The notes under the pieces are model-generated. The model saw only the letters and a program-made list of their open reading frames with translations. It was not told the DNA's origin and searched no databases. From NCBI RefSeq assembly GCF_963973895.1, contig NZ_CAXBBF010000001.1: a DNA stretch of 64,000 bases; one strand, 5' to 3'. The position numbers and the translations under genes were made by a program. This stretch comes from Porticoccus sp950063125 (GTDB lineage: Bacteria; Pseudomonadota; Gammaproteobacteria; Pseudomonadales; Porticoccaceae). Numbering within the stretch: position 1 is the first letter of the stretch; each line of letters starts with the position of its first letter. Shown here one piece after another: positions 43,571 to 51,495 of the stretch.

Positions 43571-44107
43571 TTACTCAAAGCGTTTCATGGCAGTGAGCAG
43601 GTGTTTGGCAGAGACGTAGTGGTCGCCTGGGGACGCCAGCAGGCTTTGAACACGCTTCTTGAGTGAGGCAAAGCACTCGGTGAAAGCGCGCCTCGCAGCC
43701 GCCGGATCATTGTGAATCGCCGCCGGATCGGGTAGTCCCCAATGCACGTGTTCAATTGTGCCGTCAAGCAGTGGACAGTCTTCCGCTGCCGCGTTATCGC
43801 ATACCGTCAATATCACATCAAAAACCGGTGCTCCAGCGCCAATAAATTCATGCCAGCTTTTGCTGCGATAAGCCTCCGGGGCACTATCAGCCAGTGTCTG
43901 GATCTGTTCCAGCGCCAGCGGGTTTACCCGCCCGGTGGGCTTGCTGCCTGCACTGTATGCCAGGAAAAGCGGTGAGCAAATCGTATTAAACAGTGCTTCG
44001 GCCATGATACTCCGGGCGGAATTGCCGGTGCACAGCACCAGTATTCGCAACGGGGAAACCAGGCAACTGTCGGTGTCAGCGCGTTGATCCAGACTATCTG
44101 TTGTCAT
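43571..44107 (-). CDS. arsC: Arsenate reductase ArsC, low-molecular-weight phosphatase type
   Basis: A 178-aa protein of the thioredoxin-coupled arsenate reductase family. The P-loop reads C26-TGNSA-R32 (CX5R), with redox-active cysteines C103 and C111 in VCDNAAAEDCP, and the WGLPDPA motif near 125-131. It has an extra N-terminal tail of about 20 residues. It lies 46 bases after the flavoprotein fusion gene in the same direction, so the two are probably one unit. No arsB, arsR or acr3 is near; a general phosphatase role is possible but the three-Cys pattern favours arsenate reduction. Confidence 0.9.
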   Translation of the reverse strand: MTTDSLDQRADTDSCLVSPLRILVLCTGNSARSIMAEALFNTICSPLFLAYSAGSKPTGRVNPLALEQIQTLADSAPEAYRSKSWHEFIGAGAPVFDVILTVCDNAAAEDCPLLDGTIEHVHWGLPDPAAIHNDPAAARRAFTECFASLKKRVQSLLASPGDHYVSAKHLLTAMKRFE

Positions 44108-44153
44108 TACACGTTACCTCATAGATAAAAATCTGAGTTGTTGATTCCGATGC

Positions 44154-46304
44154 CTAGCGCTGCCAGCGGTGGTAGCGCTCCACCAGTTTTAACAACCCCT
44201 GCGGCGCATGGGCTTTTTTCCACTCGCCGGCAGCAAACTTGTTGGCTTCCGCCAGGGTGGGGTAGATATGGATGGTGCCCAGAATCTTGTTGAGACCGAG
44301 TCCGTGTTTCATCGCCAGCACATACTCTGCAATCAGATCTCCCGCATGGTTGCCGACAATCGTCACCCCGAGAATGCGGTCTGAGCCGGGCCGGGTCAGC
44401 ACCTTGACGAAACCCTCGGCGCAGCCGTCGGTAATGGCCCGATCCAGATCGTCGATGCCGTAGCGGGTCACCTCGAATTCCACACCCTCTTCAGCGGCAT
44501 CCTGTTCGTTCAGCCCCACCCGCGCCACTTCCGGGCTGGTAAAGGTGGCCCAGGGAATCACCGAGTAATCCACCCTGAATTTTTTAAAGCGGCCGAACAG
44601 TGCATTGACGGCGGCATACCAGGCTTGGTGGGCAGCGGTGTGAGTGAACTGGTAGGGTCCGGCCACATCGCCGACGGCGTAGATGTTGGGAAAGCGGGTC
44701 TGCAGGAACGCATTGAGGGCAATGGTGCCATTTTTATGGGTCGTTATGCCCAGTGCTTCCAACCCCAGTCCGTCGGTATTGGCTTTGCGGCCGATGGCAA
44801 TCAGGATCTGGTCAAATACCAGGCGCACACTTTCACCCTGGTGTTGGGTATAGAGTACTTTGTCGCCACCTTCCACTGCGAAGCGATCCGCCTTGTGGTT
44901 CAGCAACAGCTCGACGCCGTCCCGGCGCAGGGCATCGGCCACCAGCTTGGCGGCATCATCATCTTCCCGGGGTAAAATGCGTGGCAGCATTTCCACCTGG
45001 GTGACACGGGTGCCGAGGCGGGCAAAGGCCTGGGCCAGTTCACAGCCGATGGGGCCGCCACCGAGAATCAACAGACGGCCCGGGTTGTTGCGGATTTTCC
45101 ACAGGGTCTCGGTGGTCAGATAATCAATCTGTTCCAGTCCGGGAAAGGGCGGCACCAGTGGGGCGGCACCGGAGGCGATAATGATATTGCGCGCGGTCAG
45201 GGTCTGCTTTCCTTCGTTGCCGGTAATTTCCACCGCCCAAGGGGAAACCAGTCGGGCGCTACCCTGGCGGCAATCCACCCCCAGTTGGCGGTAGCGCTCG
45301 ACTGAGTCGTGGGGTTCGATGGCCTTGATCACCCTCTGGATACGATCCATTACTGCGCCGAAATTGGCTTCCGGTTGCAGCGGTTTCAGGCCGTAGTCCG
45401 GACTGTGGCTGGCCATTGAGGCTACCTGGGCGCTTTTAATCAGGGCTTTAGACGGCACGCAGCCGGTGTTAAGGCAGTCGCCACCCATGCTCTCCTTCTC
45501 CACGAGGGTGACGCCGGCCTTGACGGTGGCGCCGATATAAGCGCTCACCAGACCGCCGGAGCCGGCGCCGATCACGATGAGATTGCGGTCAAAATGTTTG
45601 GGCTTTTCCCAGCCGCGATAGACCTTCTCACGCTGCAGGGGCGCGAGTAGGGCGCGGGCAATCCAAGGAAACAGCCCTAGCAGAACAAAAGCACCGATCA
45701 GCCCGGGGGAGAGAATATCCCCGGCGCTTTGCAGTTGTGCCACCTGGGTGCCGGCGTTGATATAGACGGCGGTGCCCGCCAGCATTCCCACCTGACTGAC
45801 CCAGTAGAATGTCCAGGTTTTCAGAGGCGTCAGCGCCATCACCAGGTTGATCAGAAAGAATGGAAAGACCGGCACCAGCCGCAGGGTAAACAAATAAAAG
45901 GCACCGTCTTTTTCTATGCCCTGGTTGATGGTTTTCAGGCGGTCGCCAAAACGCTGCTGCACCCAATCCCGCAACAGGTAACGGGCCACCAGAAAGGCCA
46001 GGGTGGCACCGATGGCCGAAGCGAAGGAGACAAGCACCAACCCGGTGACAAACCCGAAAATGGCGCCGCCCGCCAACGTCATGACAGCAGCGCCGGGTAT
46101 CGACAGCGCAGTCACGACCACATACACCACCAGAAAAATCAGCCAGCTCAACAGCCGGTTTTCCGCATAGAAGCTGTGAATGATGTCCAGTTGTTGTTGC
46201 AAGTAAGCCAGACTCAGATATCGCCCGAGATCGAGGAAGAAATACGCTGCCATCGCGATAACCACAGCGGCGACAATCATCAGCTTCTTGGTGGTTCTAT
46301 GCAC
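44154..46304 (-). CDS. TVP38/TMEM64 membrane domain fused to a pyridine nucleotide-disulfide oxidoreductase
   Basis: A 716-aa fusion. Residues 1-225 form a SNARE-associated/TMEM64 membrane domain (segment ALSIPGAAVMTLAGGAIFG, then FTLRLVPVFPFFLINLVMAL). Residues 240-716 are a MerA-like flavoprotein: FAD-binding GAGSGG (246-251), redox disulfide C277/C282 in GGDCLNTGCVPSK, the NAD-binding GGGPIGCELAQAF segment near 413-425 and the dimerisation domain at the C-terminus. The mercury-binding C-terminal Cys pair of MerA is absent (the end reads YHRWQR), so it is not a mercuric reductase. The electron acceptor is unknown. Confidence 0.92.
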   Translation of the reverse strand: MHRTTKKLMIVAAVVIAMAAYFFLDLGRYLSLAYLQQQLDIIHSFYAENRLLSWLIFLVVYVVVTALSIPGAAVMTLAGGAIFGFVTGLVLVSFASAIGATLAFLVARYLLRDWVQQRFGDRLKTINQGIEKDGAFYLFTLRLVPVFPFFLINLVMALTPLKTWTFYWVSQVGMLAGTAVYINAGTQVAQLQSAGDILSPGLIGAFVLLGLFPWIARALLAPLQREKVYRGWEKPKHFDRNLIVIGAGSGGLVSAYIGATVKAGVTLVEKESMGGDCLNTGCVPSKALIKSAQVASMASHSPDYGLKPLQPEANFGAVMDRIQRVIKAIEPHDSVERYRQLGVDCRQGSARLVSPWAVEITGNEGKQTLTARNIIIASGAAPLVPPFPGLEQIDYLTTETLWKIRNNPGRLLILGGGPIGCELAQAFARLGTRVTQVEMLPRILPREDDDAAKLVADALRRDGVELLLNHKADRFAVEGGDKVLYTQHQGESVRLVFDQILIAIGRKANTDGLGLEALGITTHKNGTIALNAFLQTRFPNIYAVGDVAGPYQFTHTAAHQAWYAAVNALFGRFKKFRVDYSVIPWATFTSPEVARVGLNEQDAAEEGVEFEVTRYGIDDLDRAITDGCAEGFVKVLTRPGSDRILGVTIVGNHAGDLIAEYVLAMKHGLGLNKILGTIHIYPTLAEANKFAAGEWKKAHAPQGLLKLVERYHRWQR

Positions 46305-46507
46305 AGGGCATTCCTTTCAGTGTTTAAGTTCATGTTAGTTTGCGGCCAGTCGCTGGACTGACACAAACTTGTGATTCAGCAATATCAATAAGATGGGCAA
46401 GGAACGGTTTTGTTACAAGCAATTTTGACGAATGGCGCTAACTTGGGAAAAAGGCAAGGGAGTATTGCGGGCACTATTTTTGGTTGTGACAGGGAAAAGA
46501 TAGAGCA

Positions 46508-46524
46508 GGGGTGCCTGACACCCC
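46508..46524 (-). terminator. Weak terminator after the small lysine-rich gene
   Basis: On the minus strand GGGGTG and CACCCC form a stem with a five-base loop, 12 bases beyond the stop of the 39-aa gene, followed by a T/C-rich stretch (TGCTCTATCTTTTCC). Confidence 0.4.
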
Positions 46525-46536
46525 CGCTCGCTAACG

Positions 46537-46656
46537 TTAAAGGCTTGAGATGGTCCTTTTTTCTTTCTTTTCTTTACGTTTTTCTTTCAGAGTTTTTTGG
46601 GGCGGTTTTTTGCTGCCCGCTTGAATTTTGCTCTTGCTCACTTTGTTCTTACTCAT
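46537..46656 (-). CDS. Small lysine-rich protein (39 aa)
   Basis: Minus-strand frame of 39 codons starting MSKNKVSKSKIQAG and ending KEKRTISSL; 16 of the 39 residues are Lys or Arg. A textbook ribosome site, GGAG six bases before the ATG, and a hairpin just after the stop support it as a real gene. I do not recognise a named family; such small basic proteins often bind RNA or nucleic acid. The remaining non-coding bases in 46305-46813 show no other feature. Confidence 0.6.
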   Translation of the reverse strand: MSKNKVSKSKIQAGSKKPPQKTLKEKRKEKKEKRTISSL

Positions 46657-46813
46657 GTCAGTCTCCATTGTTCTGTTGATCGAATATAAGCAAAAAGTGA
46701 CTGCCGCATCGGGCGATAGAGGAAAATAAAAATTCAGCTCAGCTGTTTATTCTCAACTATGAGCGGCATGTAAAAGACTGCATGATTATTTCCCTCCATA
46801 TCTGTGAAAATTT

Positions 46814-47206
46814 TTAGGCTACAGCCAAAATTCGAAAACGATTCACACGGTTTCCGACGAAGAAGGTGATGGTTTCGCCGTGTTTTTTACCTAGCAGGGC
46901 AGAGCCCAAAGGGGAAAGAACGGAGATTTTTCCTTGCGATGGATCGCTATCACCAGGCAGCACAACGGTGATAGTGGTTTCACTGTCGTCGAGCATATCG
47001 ATGAGGTTGATGCTTGATTCTATTGAGACGGTGTTGCCATCGTGGGGTGTGTTGGGAGGTGAGTCATAGATGCCCTCCAATTTATCAATCACGTTGGCAA
47101 TTTCAACCGGACTTAGTGTCAAGGGGTAGAATGTTTTATTCCTCTCCACCGGATCCATCAGTTTTCCGATAAAATTCCGGATGTCTGACAAGTACTTAAT
47201 ATTCAT
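46814..47206 (-). CDS. GreA/GreB C-terminal domain protein, Rnk-like
   Basis: A 130-aa protein. The C-terminal half carries the GreA/GreB-C FKBP-like signature, KISVLSPLGSALLGKKHGE (about 94-112), followed by TITFFVGNRVNRFRILAV. The N-terminal half is helical but too short for the Gre coiled coil, which matches Rnk (regulator of nucleoside diphosphate kinase) in plan. ATG 47206 is chosen; in-frame GTG and TTG codons lie just upstream. No partner gene is adjacent. Confidence 0.75.
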   Translation of the reverse strand: MNIKYLSDIRNFIGKLMDPVERNKTFYPLTLSPVEIANVIDKLEGIYDSPPNTPHDGNTVSIESSINLIDMLDDSETTITVVLPGDSDPSQGKISVLSPLGSALLGKKHGETITFFVGNRVNRFRILAVA

Positions 47207-47349
47207 TTTGCACACCAATAGCTTAGGTGCTCTGGGTTTTTGACCAGGGCATAACGGTTAGATTTTTGGATAGAACAGGGGGCCGAGCGCGACTAATCAA
47301 TCACGCTCGGTTAGGAGGGAAAGGCTACGTGGTGTGTTCTAGGAGAAAA

Positions 47350-47460
47350 ATGCATTTTTTTCACAGCTTCCTGTTAAAAGCAGTCTGCGCAATCAACTCG
47401 ATTATAGCTTTGCAATATTTATTATCAAGCGTATGGAAGTCGAGGGGGTTGAAGGGATAG
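47350..47460 (+). CDS. Possible small hydrophobic peptide (36 aa)
   Basis: Starts MHFFHSFLLKAVCAINSI and forms one membrane-spanning stretch with a basic end (KSRGLKG). AGGAG lies four bases before the ATG, an ideal distance, and a GC-rich hairpin (CCGAGCG/CGCTCGG) lies about 45 bases upstream. No relative is recognised. It may be chance; the ribosome site is the main reason to list it. Apart from this, 47207-47471 shows nothing. Confidence 0.3.
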   Translation: MHFFHSFLLKAVCAINSIIALQYLLSSVWKSRGLKG

Positions 47461-47471
47461 TTTGAGCGACT

Positions 47472-47514
47472 AAAAACAAAAAAACCATTTAAGAATCAAG
47501 TTCTTAAATGGTTT
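47472..47514 (-). terminator. Intrinsic terminator of tRNA-Leu
   Basis: A perfect 14-bp inverted repeat (AAACCATTTAAGAA and its complement) with a five-base loop. On the minus strand it is followed by TTTTGTTTTTAG. It lies 26 bases past the tRNA 3' end. Confidence 0.85.
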
Positions 47515-47540
47515 CTCGCGGTCATTCAACCTTTTTAAAA

Positions 47541-47627
47541 TGGTGCCCAGGAGAGGACTTGAACCTCCACGACCTTGCGGTCACTAGCACCTGAAGCTAG
47601 CGCGTCTACCAGTTCCGCCACCTGGGC
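47541..47627 (-). tRNA. tRNA-Leu (anticodon CAG)
   Basis: On the minus strand a complete class II tRNA of 87 nt including encoded CCA. The acceptor stem is GCCCAGG/CCTGGGC, the D arm contains GGTAGACGC, the anticodon arm CTAGC-TTCAGGT-GCTAG places CAG at positions 34-36, a long variable arm (TGACCGCAAGGTCG) is typical of leucine tRNAs, and the T arm holds GGTTCAAGTCC. It decodes CUG. Confidence 0.97.
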
Positions 47628-47665
47628 ATGATGGGAAGCAGAAGCTACTTCACCAGCGGTGCGAG

Positions 47666-47694
47666 ACTATAGAGACGGTATTCACTGTTGTCAA
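47666..47694 (-). promoter_or_regulatory. Sigma-70 promoter of tRNA-Leu
   Basis: On the minus strand a perfect TTGACA (47694-47689), a 17-bp spacer and TATAGT (47671-47666), about 40 bases upstream of the mature tRNA 5' end. The downstream GC-rich bases fit stringent control of stable RNA promoters. Confidence 0.85.
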
Positions 47695-47883
47695 TTATGT
47701 GCTGTAAAAAAATGCATTTAAAAGACAGTAATGATTGTTCTGATTTAGCCCCGAGCCCGCAGTTAAAGCCGGTTGCTGAAAAAAAGCCGTGGAGAGTTCC
47801 GGACAAGTATGTTCTGATATTTATATACTTTAGCCGATTTCCTCTGTGGCGTCGGTGGTGCATTTCTTACGTTTGGAATACCA

Positions 47884-50301
47884 ATGAAAAAAACTGTGAA
47901 CAAAGATCCCTTTGCCGACCGTGAAGCGGCTAAATACGACAAGCCGGTGCCCAGTCGGGAGTTTATTCTCGATTTCCTCGAAAACAGTGTTGGGCCCCTG
48001 ACCTATGAAGAGCTTCTCGAGGCCTTTGGCCTGAGCGATGAGGATGGCATGGAAGCGCTGCGACGCCGCTTGATCGCCATGGAGCGGGACGGCCAGGCCG
48101 TTCGCAATCGCCGCAACGCCTATGGCCCGTTGAACAAGATGAATCTGATCAAGGGTCGGGTCATTGGTCATCCGGAGGGATTCGGCTTTGTTAAACCCGC
48201 CGAGGGCGGTGACGATCTGTTTCTCTCGAGCCGCCAGATGCGCCGTGTCATGGACGGCGATGAAGTGCTGGTGCGGGTGGCCGGGGTGGATCGCCGGGGC
48301 CGCTCGGAAGGGTCCATCGTCGAGGTGGTAGAGCACCGCACTACTACGTTGGTGGGTCGTTATTTTGTGGAGAGCGGCATCCATTTTGTTCGCCCGGACA
48401 ACCCCCGTGTCTCCCAAGACATCATGATTCCCCCTGACCAGCGCAGCGATATTGAGCCAGGCCAGATTGTGGTGGTGGAAATCACGACCCATCCGAGCCG
48501 CCACAATCTGCCCGCCGGGCGGGTCATTCAGGTGCTGGGTGAGCATCTGGCGCCCGGGATGGAGATTGATATTTCCATTCATAATTACGGTATTCCCAAT
48601 CAATGGCCGCAAGCGGTGATCGATCAGGCCGAGGCCATCCCGGCTGAGGTCCGGGAAGAGGACAAACAGTTCCGGGTGGATTTGCGCCACCTGCCCTTTG
48701 TCACGATCGACGGCGAGGATGCCAGGGACTTTGATGATGCCGTGTACTGCGAACCGCTCAGTCGCGGTGGCTGGCGGCTCTATGTGGCGATTGCCGATGT
48801 CTCACATTATGTGGCTGTGGGCAGCCCGCTGGACGAGGAGGCCTACTTGCGGGGCAATTCCGTGTATTTTCCCCAGCATGTGGTACCGATGTTACCGGAA
48901 AAGCTTTCCAACGGCCTCTGTTCACTGAATCCCCAGGTGGATCGACTCACCATGGTTTGTGAAATGACCATGGATGCCGACGGTCAGATCACTAAATTCC
49001 AGTTCTACGAGGGGGTTATTTATTCCCACAGTCGCCTGACTTACACCCAGGTGGCCGCCATGATTGCCCAGCACGGAGACCGCAATAGCGGCATTCGCAA
49101 GCAGTTTAACGCAGTGGTGGAGCACGTTGACCACCTCTATGACCTGTTTCTCGCTCTGTTGGGTCGTCGGGAGATCCGTGGCGCCATCGACTTTGATAGT
49201 CAGGAAACCCGCATTCTGTTTGATGCCGAGCGCAAAATTCAGCAGATCATCCCCTCTGAGCGCACCGAGGCACACCGGCTGATCGAGGAGTGTATGCTCT
49301 GTGCCAACGTCTGCACGGCGACACTGCTGGAGAAGAGCAAGCTGCCGGCGCTCTATCGGGTACACCAGCGGCCCCGGCAGGAGAAGCTGGCCAACCTGCG
49401 TGAATTTCTGGGTGAGATTGGCCTCGGTCTACCCGGTGGTGACGAGCCGTCGCCGAAGGATTTCCAGCAGGTATTGTTAAAAATTGCCGGTCGTCCCGAT
49501 GCCGGCGTGATTCAGACCGTGATTCTGCGCACCATGAACCAGGCCGTTTATGACCCCGAGAATGACGGTCACTTCGGTTTGAATTATTCGGCCTATGCCC
49601 ACTTTACCTCCCCAATCCGGCGCTATCCCGACCTGCTGGTCCATCGGGCGCTTCGTTATCTCATTCGCAAAAAAGGGAAAGTGAGCCACACCAGGCAAGT
49701 GGAAGGGGCTCCTATCCTGAGTGCTGCGTCGATTTATCCTTATGATGAGCAGTGGATGATCAACAGCGGTGAACACTGCTCCATGACGGAGCGCCGCGCC
49801 GATGAAGCGACCCGTGATGTGGTGAATTGGCTGAAGTGCGAATACCTGTTGTCCAGGGTCGGTGATGAATACGAAGGCGTTGTGGTTTCGGTAACCGGTT
49901 TCGGTTTGTTTGTACAGCTGACCGAGCTGTTTATTGAAGGCCTTGTTCATATCACCGGGTTGCCAAAGGATTACTACTACCACGAAGCCGCCCACCACCG
50001 TTTGGTGGGTGAGCGAACCAAGCGGGTGTTCCGGCTGGGTGACAAATTGCGGGTCAGGGTCAGTCGGGTGGCACTGGATGAACGCAAGATCGATTTTGAT
50101 CTGGTGGAAGAAGGTAAAAAAGGCAGGAAAGCGACATCCGCAGGCCCTAAAGCTGCAGCGCTGGCAGCAGAACACGAACAGTCCGCAAGAAAGCGCGGAA
50201 AAACCGGGAAACCCAGGTCGGACAAGTCCGCTGCAAAAACGGATAAAGCCGGTAACCAGCAGAAACCCCGGCGACGCAAACCGCCGGTTGCAAAACGCTG
50301 A
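47884..50301 (+). CDS. rnr: Ribonuclease R
   Basis: An 805-aa 3'-to-5' exoribonuclease that degrades structured RNA. In order: an N-terminal winged helix (about 20-80, ENSVGPLTYEELLEAFGL), two cold-shock domains (about 90-240), the RNB catalytic domain with the metal-binding FVTIDGEDARDFDDAVYCE near residues 273-291, the S1 domain near 655-735 (EYEGVVVSVTGFGLFVQLTE) and a long Lys/Arg/Ala-rich tail. Length equals E. coli RNase R. Start ATG 47884 with GGAATACC before it. rlmB follows 33 bases later, an order common in gammaproteobacteria. Confidence 0.97.
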   Translation: MKKTVNKDPFADREAAKYDKPVPSREFILDFLENSVGPLTYEELLEAFGLSDEDGMEALRRRLIAMERDGQAVRNRRNAYGPLNKMNLIKGRVIGHPEGFGFVKPAEGGDDLFLSSRQMRRVMDGDEVLVRVAGVDRRGRSEGSIVEVVEHRTTTLVGRYFVESGIHFVRPDNPRVSQDIMIPPDQRSDIEPGQIVVVEITTHPSRHNLPAGRVIQVLGEHLAPGMEIDISIHNYGIPNQWPQAVIDQAEAIPAEVREEDKQFRVDLRHLPFVTIDGEDARDFDDAVYCEPLSRGGWRLYVAIADVSHYVAVGSPLDEEAYLRGNSVYFPQHVVPMLPEKLSNGLCSLNPQVDRLTMVCEMTMDADGQITKFQFYEGVIYSHSRLTYTQVAAMIAQHGDRNSGIRKQFNAVVEHVDHLYDLFLALLGRREIRGAIDFDSQETRILFDAERKIQQIIPSERTEAHRLIEECMLCANVCTATLLEKSKLPALYRVHQRPRQEKLANLREFLGEIGLGLPGGDEPSPKDFQQVLLKIAGRPDAGVIQTVILRTMNQAVYDPENDGHFGLNYSAYAHFTSPIRRYPDLLVHRALRYLIRKKGKVSHTRQVEGAPILSAASIYPYDEQWMINSGEHCSMTERRADEATRDVVNWLKCEYLLSRVGDEYEGVVVSVTGFGLFVQLTELFIEGLVHITGLPKDYYYHEAAHHRLVGERTKRVFRLGDKLRVRVSRVALDERKIDFDLVEEGKKGRKATSAGPKAAALAAEHEQSARKRGKTGKPRSDKSAAKTDKAGNQQKPRRRKPPVAKR

Positions 50302-50334
50302 TGCAGCTTGTGTAGCCTCTGATGAGTACTGATC

Positions 50335-51099
50335 ATGACAGATAAGCTGACGGACCATGCCAAGGGGCAGGGTCAGTGGATTTTCGGATTACATGCGGTC
50401 CAGGCCGTGTTGAAAACCTCTGCCAACAAGGTGCGGCTGTTAAAAGTGTTGCGTGGCCGCGAAGACCAGCGCCTGCAAAAAATACTGGCCATGGCCGAGC
50501 GCCAGGGACTCAGTGTGGAGCGGGTGATGCGCTCGGACCTGGATGACCTGGCAGATGGCTCGCATCAGGGTGTTGCAGCACTCTGTGACGATGCTGAAGT
50601 GCAGGATGAGCATTTCCTCTATGAGTTACTTGACCGGTCAGAGGAAACGCCTTTTTTACTGGTTCTGGACGGTATCACCGATCCGCACAATCTGGGTGCC
50701 TGTCTCCGCTCTGCTGATGCCGCTGGGGTTCAGGCCGTGATCGTGCCAAAGGACAACTCGGTGGGCCTCACTCCGGTCGTGCAAAAAGTCGCCTGCGGTG
50801 CCGTTGAAAACGTGCCACTGGTGGTAGTGACCAATCTGGCACGGACGCTGAGGAAGTTGCAGGCGAGGGGATTGTGGATTATCGGTGCGGCGGGAGAAGC
50901 CGAACAGCTGGTTTACAATGCTGACCTGAAAGGGCCGGTTGCGTTGGTCATGGGTGCCGAGGAAAAAGGCCTGCGACGACTGACCCGAGAATATTGCGAC
51001 CTGTTGGTAAAGCTGCCCATGGCGGGTGTGGTCAGCAGTCTGAATGTGTCCGTTGCGACGGGCATTTGCCTGTTTGAGGCCGTCAGGCAGCGCCGATAA
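50335..51099 (+). CDS. rlmB: 23S rRNA (guanosine-2251-2'-O)-methyltransferase
   Basis: A 254-aa SpoU/SPOUT methyltransferase. It has an N-terminal substrate-binding domain (WIFGLHAVQAVL near 14-25) and the knotted catalytic domain with the three SpoU motifs: LDGITDPHNLGACLRSADAAG (about 116-136), LVMGAEEKGLRRL (203-215) and LPMAGVVSSLNVSVATGI (230-247). It methylates G2251 in the ribosomal P site. Its stop lies inside a long inverted repeat shared with the convergent DUF3012 gene. Confidence 0.97.
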   Translation: MTDKLTDHAKGQGQWIFGLHAVQAVLKTSANKVRLLKVLRGREDQRLQKILAMAERQGLSVERVMRSDLDDLADGSHQGVAALCDDAEVQDEHFLYELLDRSEETPFLLVLDGITDPHNLGACLRSADAAGVQAVIVPKDNSVGLTPVVQKVACGAVENVPLVVVTNLARTLRKLQARGLWIIGAAGEAEQLVYNADLKGPVALVMGAEEKGLRRLTREYCDLLVKLPMAGVVSSLNVSVATGICLFEAVRQRR

Positions 51100-51122
51100 C
51101 GGTTTGTCGGCGCCGCCTGACG
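51081..51122. repeat. Long inverted repeat between convergent rlmB and DUF3012 genes
   Basis: CGTCAGGC-a-GCGCCGA and its complement form a 15-bp stem with one mismatch and a ten-base loop that contains the second half of the rlmB stop region. No long T run follows on either side, so it is a stable mRNA 3' end or a factor-assisted terminator serving both genes rather than a classical intrinsic terminator. Confidence 0.65.
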
Positions 51123-51132
51123 GGCCGTGTAT

Positions 51133-51297
51133 TTATTTGATAATGCAGTGTTTTGCGAAGTCGGCGGCTTCGTTTGCCGTCCAGTCACCTTTGGGCGTAT
51201 CTTTCATTTTGGCACACCAGGCCTCACTGCCCACCTTGGTGCAACCAACACTGGACAGTGCAAACAGTATAATGGCTAACAGGCCTATCGTTTTCAT
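51133..51297 (-). CDS. DUF3012 family lipoprotein
   Basis: A 54-aa precursor with a signal peptide and lipobox (LSSVGC, Cys19), giving a mature lipoprotein of about 36 residues. The mature part, CTKVGSEAWCAKMKDTPKGD then WTANEAADFAKHCI, is the DUF3012 pattern. It would be anchored in the cell envelope. GAGG seven bases before ATG 51297 supports the start. Function is unknown. Confidence 0.85.
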   Translation of the reverse strand: MKTIGLLAIILFALSSVGCTKVGSEAWCAKMKDTPKGDWTANEAADFAKHCIIK

Positions 51298-51386
51298 ATT
51301 TTTTCCTCGGTAAATAGGGGTGGTCAGCAATCAATCATAACGGCTAAAATGGACAGTTCCAACCCTGTAACTCCCTGAAATGTCGC

Positions 51387-51415
51387 TTGAAATAGCGGTG
51401 GCATACCCGTAGAAT
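51387..51415 (+). promoter_or_regulatory. Sigma-70 promoter of the rpsF operon
   Basis: TTGAAA (51387-51392), a 17-bp spacer and TAGAAT (51410-51415). Transcription would start near 51422, leaving a leader of about 74 nt. Confidence 0.65.
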
Positions 51416-51450
51416 GCCCGCCCTTGGTCTGTATCGGGCCAATACTCCTT

Positions 51451-51474
51451 GCTGCACCGCACTGGGTGGGCAGC
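51451..51474 (+). promoter_or_regulatory. Leader hairpin before rpsF, possible S6/S18 autoregulatory site
   Basis: GCTGC and GCAGC enclose an inner ACC/GGT stem in the rpsF leader. In many bacteria the S6:S18 complex binds such a leader and represses its own operon. The position fits, but I cannot confirm the detailed consensus by eye. Confidence 0.35.
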
Positions 51475-51495
51475 TATAACCCGTAGGGAGAGACA

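Noticed and set aside
44154..45560. Mercuric reductase (merA)
   Set aside because: The redox disulfide is present but the C-terminal vicinal cysteines and a mercury-binding N-terminal domain are absent; no mer genes nearby.
47830..48690. Open frame of 286 codons on the minus strand
   Set aside because: Antisense to the 5' half of rnr; shadow frame.
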